From positions 1 to 20,666 of the forward strand of contig DTSJ01000290.1 in the NCBI GenBank assembly GCA_012965445.1: a stretch of DNA of 20,666 nt. The letters are read 5' to 3'. Below are positions 16,127 to 20,666 of this stretch, one piece after another; within the stretch, counting starts at the first letter, position 1; each line of letters starts with the position of its first letter. The notes beneath the pieces are model-generated. The model worked only from the letters and a program-made list of their open reading frames with translations, searched no databases and was not told where the DNA came from. A program made the translations under genes and the position numbers. Origin of the DNA: Candidatus Hydrogenedentota bacterium. GTDB lineage: Bacteria > Hydrogenedentota > Hydrogenedentia > Hydrogenedentiales > GCA-2746185.

Positions 16127-16402
16127 TCATACGGTCTCGACCCCACTTTTCAGACTGTGTTTCCGCTTATCGCCGATATCATTCCAGTGCTTGTCACGCA
16201 ATGCGCCTTCGAATGAGTAGAGGTAGTAGCATACGGGTAGCGTTTCGTTAGGATGATTTTTCGCAATCCTTTCGTGTGCCTCGACCGCGCCCATCATTCT
16301 TAAGTCGTTCTCAGAGAAAACTCCAATTTCGTTCAGCCGTCCTGTTAACTTTGTGCCAATGTTTTTCAGCTCATTGATCTGTCTGCTCTTTGTCTTTGCC
16401 AT
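16127..16402 (-). CDS. TfoX C-terminal domain protein
   Basis: A 91-residue stand-alone copy of the TfoX/Sxy C-terminal domain, a helix-hairpin-helix-like fold. Matching blocks are INELKNIGTKLTGRLNEIGV at 9-28, DLRMMGAVEAHERI at 33-46 and YYLYSFEGALRDKHWNDI at 59-76. Full TfoX is a competence activator in gamma-proteobacteria, but the isolated C-terminal domain is widespread and its role is not established. A GAGGG site lies 8 bases before the ATG. The start codon overlaps a 10-base palindrome (16401-16410). The VOC gene follows after 10 bases, so the two form a pair. The gap to herA upstream is 109 bases. Confidence 0.85.
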   Translation of the reverse strand: MAKTKSRQINELKNIGTKLTGRLNEIGVFSENDLRMMGAVEAHERIAKNHPNETLPVCYYLYSFEGALRDKHWNDIGDKRKHSLKSGVETV

Positions 16403-16410
16403 ATCGATAT
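16401..16410. repeat. 10-base palindrome at the tfoX-domain gene start
   Basis: ATATCGATAT is a perfect palindrome overlapping the start codon and ribosome-binding spacer of the leftward TfoX-domain gene. TCGATAT recurs as a direct copy at about 16423-16429. It could be an operator or chance. Confidence 0.3.
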
Positions 16411-16511
16411 CCCTCGGATAATTCGATATATGCCGAATTCACGCCCCGCGTTTCAACATAGCGTTCAATCCCGGATCGATCAGTCACCACTGACGCAAAC
16501 AGCAGCCCCGG

Positions 16512-18149
16512 TTATTCCTCAACCCGCCTCTGCTCGCGCCAATAGTCCACCGTATTCCGTAGCGCATCGTTATTGCGGATTTCAGTGAACCACGCCTCTG
16601 CAAAAGGAACATCTGCACTGCGAGGACGTTTGTCTTCCGGAATTCGATCAAGGAGCACGCGGACAGGGACAGCGGTACCCTCGCCCACAATAAGCGCTTC
16701 GCGCGTTCGCAGCGTCGGCAGCGTGTCAACAAGGCTGTTCGCACCGTCCGGGAGCGTTTTCTGCACAAAAGTCTGGTCCTGCTCGTTGCTCATCCGCAGC
16801 GCGATAATCGTGTTGCACTGAGACATAATACTCTCGTCAAGTTCGGAAGGTCGCTGCGTGACGAGGGCGAGACCGACCCCATACTTACGACCCTCCTTGG
16901 CAATTCGGGCAAGCGCCCGTTTCGTCGGAAGAAATGACGCGTCTTTCCCGCGTGGCGCGTAGCGGTGGGCTTCCTCACAAACGACAAGCACCGGAATATC
17001 GCGCCGATTTGGGTTCCACAATGCCGCGTCAAATATAGTACGGCACAGTACGGAAACAACGACATCAACCACATCCGAAGGTACGCCGGACAAATCAATA
17101 ATCGATATCGGTTTTCTGTGCGCCGGAACACGCAGGTACTGAGACAGCATATCGACAAGCGTGTCCTTGACAGAAGAGTCGTCCTTGAGCAGAAAACCGA
17201 ACCGCTTGTCATTCTTGAGCGTATCAATCTTGTGCAGCAACCGATCATAAGGCTCTTGCTCCGGGCCGAGTGCTCTGTGCTTTGCGAGGACAATCTGTTT
17301 GATCAGGTCACCAAGTTTGTACGGCATCGGCGTGTCAACCGTCACTTTGCTCTTATCCACCTGCAACTGAGTGACCGCCTTACGCGCATCCAGCAGCGCT
17401 ACTTTCAGAATGTTGGTTTCGGCAATAGGAGCCTCGTGAGATTGACCCACGAATAATTCGATCGTCTCCTCAAAATTGAGTAGCCAGTGCGGGATGTCCA
17501 TCGTCGTCGGATCAACAAGTTCCGCGTGCTCCCCGAACGCCGACGGATATTCGTTGTGAGGGTCAAGAAGCACCACATGCGCGTGAGGATACTCTTCGAT
17601 CATACGCTGCAACAGCAGTGTCACGGCGCACGACTTCCCCGAACCCGTCGTTCCCAACACAGCAAAATGTTTCCCCACCAAATCGTCCTGCATCAGGTGC
17701 ACCGGAATCTCCTGCGCCTGAGATACACTGCCGACCTTGATCGTCGCTTTGTCGGGTCGATCATAGACGCGTTGGAGCTCCTCGATCGTAGCAACATAAA
17801 TCGACTGGCCAGGAAGAGGATACGCGGAAATGCCACGCTCAAATACAAAATCCGTAGCTCCCGAACCCGTCCTCAGGCCCTGACCCATGAGTTCGATCTC
17901 AACGGGTTTTCGAGTCTGAGATTCTGAACGGCCCGCCAACAAGGTCTTCTTCGATTCATCCTCAACGAGTCGCACACGTGTCAGAACACCGAAAATGTAT
18001 CGATCACCAGAATCAATCCTGACCATAGAACCGACCTGCCCTACAGCGTAGTTACGACCTGCAAAGACACGTTCCAATTCATCGACGCCTGCCTCGAGTT
18101 CGCCGATGATTTTAGAACCCGTTACATCAATGATACGCCCTATGCGCAA
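16512..18149 (-). CDS. HerA-like hexameric ATPase/translocase
   Basis: HerA-type DNA translocase of the FtsK/VirB4 superfamily; the 545 residues form one complete chain. Residues ~1-130 are an N-terminal HAS-barrel (begins RIGRIIDVTGSKIIGEL). Walker A is GTTGSGKS at 166-173, followed by the family LLDPHNEY at 194-201. Walker B is VLVVCEEAHRYAP at 387-399. TQRPSELDESIMSQC at 431-445 matches the HerA sensor region. C-terminal IVGEGTAVPVRVLLDRIP is the strand that closes the ring. The start is a TTG at 18149, chosen because it gives the expected HAS-barrel N-terminus; the ribosome site is weak. HerA usually pairs with NurA, or in defence systems with Sir2 or DUF4297 effectors. None is seen on either side. 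Confidence 0.9.
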   Translation of the reverse strand: MRIGRIIDVTGSKIIGELEAGVDELERVFAGRNYAVGQVGSMVRIDSGDRYIFGVLTRVRLVEDESKKTLLAGRSESQTRKPVEIELMGQGLRTGSGATDFVFERGISAYPLPGQSIYVATIEELQRVYDRPDKATIKVGSVSQAQEIPVHLMQDDLVGKHFAVLGTTGSGKSCAVTLLLQRMIEEYPHAHVVLLDPHNEYPSAFGEHAELVDPTTMDIPHWLLNFEETIELFVGQSHEAPIAETNILKVALLDARKAVTQLQVDKSKVTVDTPMPYKLGDLIKQIVLAKHRALGPEQEPYDRLLHKIDTLKNDKRFGFLLKDDSSVKDTLVDMLSQYLRVPAHRKPISIIDLSGVPSDVVDVVVSVLCRTIFDAALWNPNRRDIPVLVVCEEAHRYAPRGKDASFLPTKRALARIAKEGRKYGVGLALVTQRPSELDESIMSQCNTIIALRMSNEQDQTFVQKTLPDGANSLVDTLPTLRTREALIVGEGTAVPVRVLLDRIPEDKRPRSADVPFAEAWFTEIRNNDALRNTVDYWREQRRVEE

Positions 18150-18260
18150 AGTCCCGTTTTTGATAACCCGTCCCCAATCTATAGTCCATCGATCAACGAT
18201 CCAATCGTCGAAAATTCCTGGCAGTGTTAAGCAGTATACAAATGTCCAGTGTACACCACT

Positions 18261-18281
18261 CGGTTTTCGCGATCAAAACCG
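18261..18281. repeat. inverted repeat in the herA/membrane-protein divergent gap
   Basis: CGGTTTT (18261-18267) and AAAACCG (18275-18281) are perfect 7-base arms around a 7-base loop. It lies 13 bases before a second inverted repeat. No T-run follows, so an operator is more likely than a terminator. Confidence 0.5.
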
Positions 18282-18287
18282 CAAAAG

Positions 18288-18317
18288 TTGAACGTATGTC
18301 CGAAATTTAGACATACT
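18288..18317 (+). promoter_or_regulatory. candidate promoter with inverted repeat in the spacer
   Basis: TTGAAC (18288-18293), an 18-base spacer and CATACT (18312-18317) form a plausible sigma70-type promoter for the membrane protein gene. The perfect inverted repeat GTATGTC (18294-18300) / GACATAC (18310-18316), with a 9-base centre, fills the spacer and runs into the -10. That is a common place for a repressor or MerR-type activator to bind. By eye only. Confidence 0.4.
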
Positions 18318-18340
18318 CGCGCAAACCTTAAGGGTATTAT

Positions 18341-19678
18341 GTGACCAACGAAGACCAGCCAGGAAAGCTGACCACCGCGCGCATCTGCATCGCACTCTCA
18401 ACAATCCCAATCATTTTCTGCGGGATTCTTACATCGATCCTCGGCTACGATGCGCCCTACTGGGGCCAATGGTGGAAGATCCCCCTAATCGTAAAGTCCA
18501 TCGAGGGAACGATACGGTTCGAAGATTATTGGACACTCATCAACGAACACCGCGTATTCTTCCTAAACCTCCTCACCATTCCCCTCGCGCGCATTACGCA
18601 CTGGAACATGGCCTACGAACTTTTACTGACACTCCTGTTCGGATTCGGCGCGTTCGTTGTCCTGTGCAGAACCATCCTTGCCGCAGAAAATCCGGAGCAA
18701 TGCAGGCGGATTTGGCCGATCATTCCAGTCATCAGTCTCCTTATGTTTTCATACAGCCAGCACAACATCTGGATGTGGGGACTGCACGTCATGATTCCCA
18801 TGACCCTGTTCGCGATGCTGATTTCAATCCAGTGTCTCATTCAGCCCCAACCATCCGTTCTGCACATCACCGGAGCGATCATTTCCGCAATCATTGCATC
18901 CTACTCCTTTGGTGCAGGCATTGTGATTTGGGGCGTCGGCGGCTCGATTCTCATTCTCAATACTTTGCAGAAGAATAAAACGGCGTACATCCAACTCGCA
19001 GTTTGGGCGGTCGCCTGGATCGCTACCATGACGATCTACTTTATCGGATACGAATCAACCCCGTCAGAGACAACCGCTGTCCAGACGTTACAGCATCCGA
19101 CCGCGTTCCTTACCTATGTCGCCGCATACATCGGCGCGCCAATCATTTCGTTTCATAGCCCCTCGGCAGTGCTTGCAGGAATATCAGGTCTCGCCTGCGT
19201 GGCATACCTTCTGTCGAACACGCATTGGAAATCTGCCCGGGATTCAACTCCCGTCCGTATGGCATTGAGCCTGATTCTGCTCACAGTGGGTTGTGCGCTG
19301 CTAACGGCAATGAAACAATGGCCCGAGGGTCCCGGTCAGGCGATAAGTTCGCGCTATCTGATGTGGCCAACCATGTTTTGGGTCGGACTGTTGATACTAA
19401 GCGCAACAGGAATGAGCTCAAAGCAGGTCATGAAATTTCTTGTTGTCGGCGTGGTTTTCTTTGCGGTCGCTGGTACTTTGCACGGGGCCTACCGCGCCGA
19501 CGAGCGTCACGATGCGTTCGAACTCGGAAAAGAGGCATTGCGCAAGAACAACTCGGATCAACACTTGCTATACCTCTATCCAATCCTCGACGTGCCGCAG
19601 CAAATGCTCGCCGACTTGATCCAATACGAATTGTCCATCTTTCGAAACGCCTCTGACGACCCTTCCCAAGGCGAATAA
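18341..19678 (+). CDS. multi-spanning membrane protein, GT-C glycosyltransferase-like
   Basis: I do not recognise the exact family. The 445 residues form about eleven hydrophobic segments, starting at ~14-34. A polar loop after the first segment contains Asp37 (GYDAPYWGQWW) and an INEHR motif with Glu69-His70-Arg71. Acidic residues in this first outer loop, followed by many membrane spans, are typical of GT-C polyprenyl-phosphate-sugar glycosyltransferases and related surface-polysaccharide proteins. The C-terminal ~60 residues are soluble. The GTG start at 18341 has AGGG 6 bases upstream. No glycan genes flank it; tex follows after 79 bases. The function is an inference from topology only. 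Confidence 0.7.
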   Translation: MTNEDQPGKLTTARICIALSTIPIIFCGILTSILGYDAPYWGQWWKIPLIVKSIEGTIRFEDYWTLINEHRVFFLNLLTIPLARITHWNMAYELLLTLLFGFGAFVVLCRTILAAENPEQCRRIWPIIPVISLLMFSYSQHNIWMWGLHVMIPMTLFAMLISIQCLIQPQPSVLHITGAIISAIIASYSFGAGIVIWGVGGSILILNTLQKNKTAYIQLAVWAVAWIATMTIYFIGYESTPSETTAVQTLQHPTAFLTYVAAYIGAPIISFHSPSAVLAGISGLACVAYLLSNTHWKSARDSTPVRMALSLILLTVGCALLTAMKQWPEGPGQAISSRYLMWPTMFWVGLLILSATGMSSKQVMKFLVVGVVFFAVAGTLHGAYRADERHDAFELGKEALRKNNSDQHLLYLYPILDVPQQMLADLIQYELSIFRNASDDPSQGE

Positions 19679-19757
19679 ATGAGTTGTGCGTGTAACTGAA
19701 CTTTGTTAGACTTCAGATCCCTATACGAAAAGAAATTTTTCGGAGTAAAAGATTTAG

Positions 19758-20666
19758 ATGGGTGCTACCGTAATAGCCGAGCGAATCGCGCGCGAACTTT
19801 CAATCGGAAGCCAACATATTTCATCAGCAGTCGAATTGCTCAATGCAGGGGATACCATTCCTTTCATTGCCCGATACCGCAAAGAGGCTACAGGTCAGTT
19901 AGACGAAGTTCAACTGGAGCGCATCGCTGAGCTGAACCAGTACTGCGTTTCAATGCAGCAGCGCCGGGAGTCTATCCTCGAAACTATCCGTAAACAAGAT
20001 AAACTGACTCCGGATCTCGAGAAAGCAATTCAGCAGTGCTGGGACAAAAATGAGCTCGAAGATCTATACCTGCCCTTCAAAAAATTGCGTCGAACCAAAG
20101 CCACCGTCGCCCGCGAGAATGGCCTCGAACCACTCGCCGATTTTATATGGCAGCAAGAAGGTGGCGACCAGTCGATTGAGACCTTTGCTGAGACCTTCGT
20201 TGATCAGAAGAAAGGCGTAGAGTCGCTCACCAATGCACTCGAAGGCGCGCGGTTTATACTCGCCGAAAGGGTCTCGCTCGATGCAAAGGCTCGCTCGCTC
20301 GCCCGCGATCGTATGCACAATGAGTGCCGCCTGACAGCACACTCCACCAAACTCTCCGATGGCAAGAAGACTAAATTTTCGTCATACTACGCATTTAACG
20401 AAGTCCTGAAAAAAGTACAGTCCCATCGACTGCTCGCAATCCTTCGAGGTGTAAAGGAAGACTTGCTGCGAATGGAGATCGTGCTCGACGACGAAAAAGT
20501 ACAGCAGGCAATCACTGGACTTTTTCTGAAAGAACCAGCTTCCCCTTATGCGCCTCACATTACCGAAGCCGTCTCCGACTCTTACAGGCGTCTGATTCGG
20601 ATCGTTTTTTGTTTGCGCGGTTCTGTTTGCGGGGCGGGCGTTTTTTGTCCACCTTGGTACGCTCTT
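19758..20666 (+). CDS. tex: Tex-family S1 RNA-binding protein (3' end outside window)
   Basis: 5' part of a Tex (transcription accessory protein) gene, 303 codons to the window edge. Tex is a nucleic-acid-binding protein with HhH, YqgF-like and S1 domains. The N-terminal region is clear: DTIPFIARYRKEATGQLDEV at ~29-48, QQRRESIL, DKLTPDLEKAI, LEDLYLPFKKLRRTKATVARE, NGLEPLADFIW and LAILRGVKEDLLR. Homology runs to DSYRRLI at ~20598 and then stops: the last ~23 codons (rich in Cys, Phe and Gly) do not look like Tex, although the frame stays open. The ATG at 19758 has GGAG 12 bases upstream, rather far. The YqgF and S1 parts are not in the window. Confidence 0.88.
   Translation, partial: MGATVIAERIARELSIGSQHISSAVELLNAGDTIPFIARYRKEATGQLDEVQLERIAELNQYCVSMQQRRESILETIRKQDKLTPDLEKAIQQCWDKNELEDLYLPFKKLRRTKATVARENGLEPLADFIWQQEGGDQSIETFAETFVDQKKGVESLTNALEGARFILAERVSLDAKARSLARDRMHNECRLTAHSTKLSDGKKTKFSSYYAFNEVLKKVQSHRLLAILRGVKEDLLRMEIVLDDEKVQQAITGLFLKEPASPYAPHITEAVSDSYRRLIRIVFCLRGSVCGAGVFCPPWYAL

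Noticed and set aside
15751..18149. HerA plus TfoX-domain plus VOC as a new defence island.
   Set aside because: There is no effector nuclease, toxin or mobile-element signature, and the neighbours are housekeeping genes. Only the orphan HerA is kept as a finding.
1..20666. CRISPR arrays, tRNA or rRNA genes, insertion sequences, att sites.
   Set aside because: I saw no spaced direct repeats, cloverleaf-like segments, transposase or integrase frames in the gaps or genes.

Overview
This 20.7 kb window comes from a Gram-negative bacterium. It has a lipid A 4'-kinase (LpxK) and a second LPS-kinase-like protein. GC content looks moderate, and genes are tightly packed. I cannot place the phylum. 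The mix of a TPR/Ser-Thr kinase protein, an HDOD protein, an ATP-dependent PEP carboxykinase and a HerA-type ATPase fits many poorly cultured lineages. I see no rRNA, tRNA, CRISPR array, insertion sequence or phage gene. No gene-free stretch exceeds 300 bases; the longest are about 190 bases, at 5286-5471, 15555-15750 and 18150-18340.

Layout. (1) 1-3146: the 3' part of a TPR-Ser/Thr kinase gene reads right and converges, with a 13-base overlap, on a leftward pair, nif3 then tsaE. (2) 3243-8689: a rightward run of exoA, a PduO-type corrinoid adenosyltransferase homologue, a YhhN-family membrane protein, a calcineurin-like phosphoesterase, hisB, hisH, an HDOD protein and a small acidic protein. 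The last five are closely spaced and are probably one transcript. (3) 8686-9507: a leftward WaaP/KdkA-like kinase whose stop codon overlaps that of the acidic protein. (4) 9634-13288: rightward ABC-F ATPase and pckA. (5) 13373-15554: leftward dprA then lpxK with a 4-base ATGA overlap; dprA is split by an apparent 1-base deletion. (6) 15751-18149: leftward herA, a TfoX C-terminal-domain protein and a VOC/glyoxalase-fold protein. (7) 18341-20666: a rightward multi-spanning membrane protein of GT-C-like appearance, then the 5' part of tex, which runs off the window.

Most genes are housekeeping: tRNA t6A modification, base-excision repair, histidine synthesis, gluconeogenesis, ribosome-associated ABC-F, lipid A and RNA-binding Tex. 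The points most worth a second look are the dprA frameshift, a HerA ATPase with no visible nuclease or Sir2 partner, two adjacent inverted repeats (one filling a promoter spacer) in front of the orphan membrane protein, a divergent corrinoid adenosyltransferase coupled to exoA, and an abrupt loss of Tex homology in the last ~70 bases that looks like a contig-end artefact. I did not find a convincing new multi-gene system.
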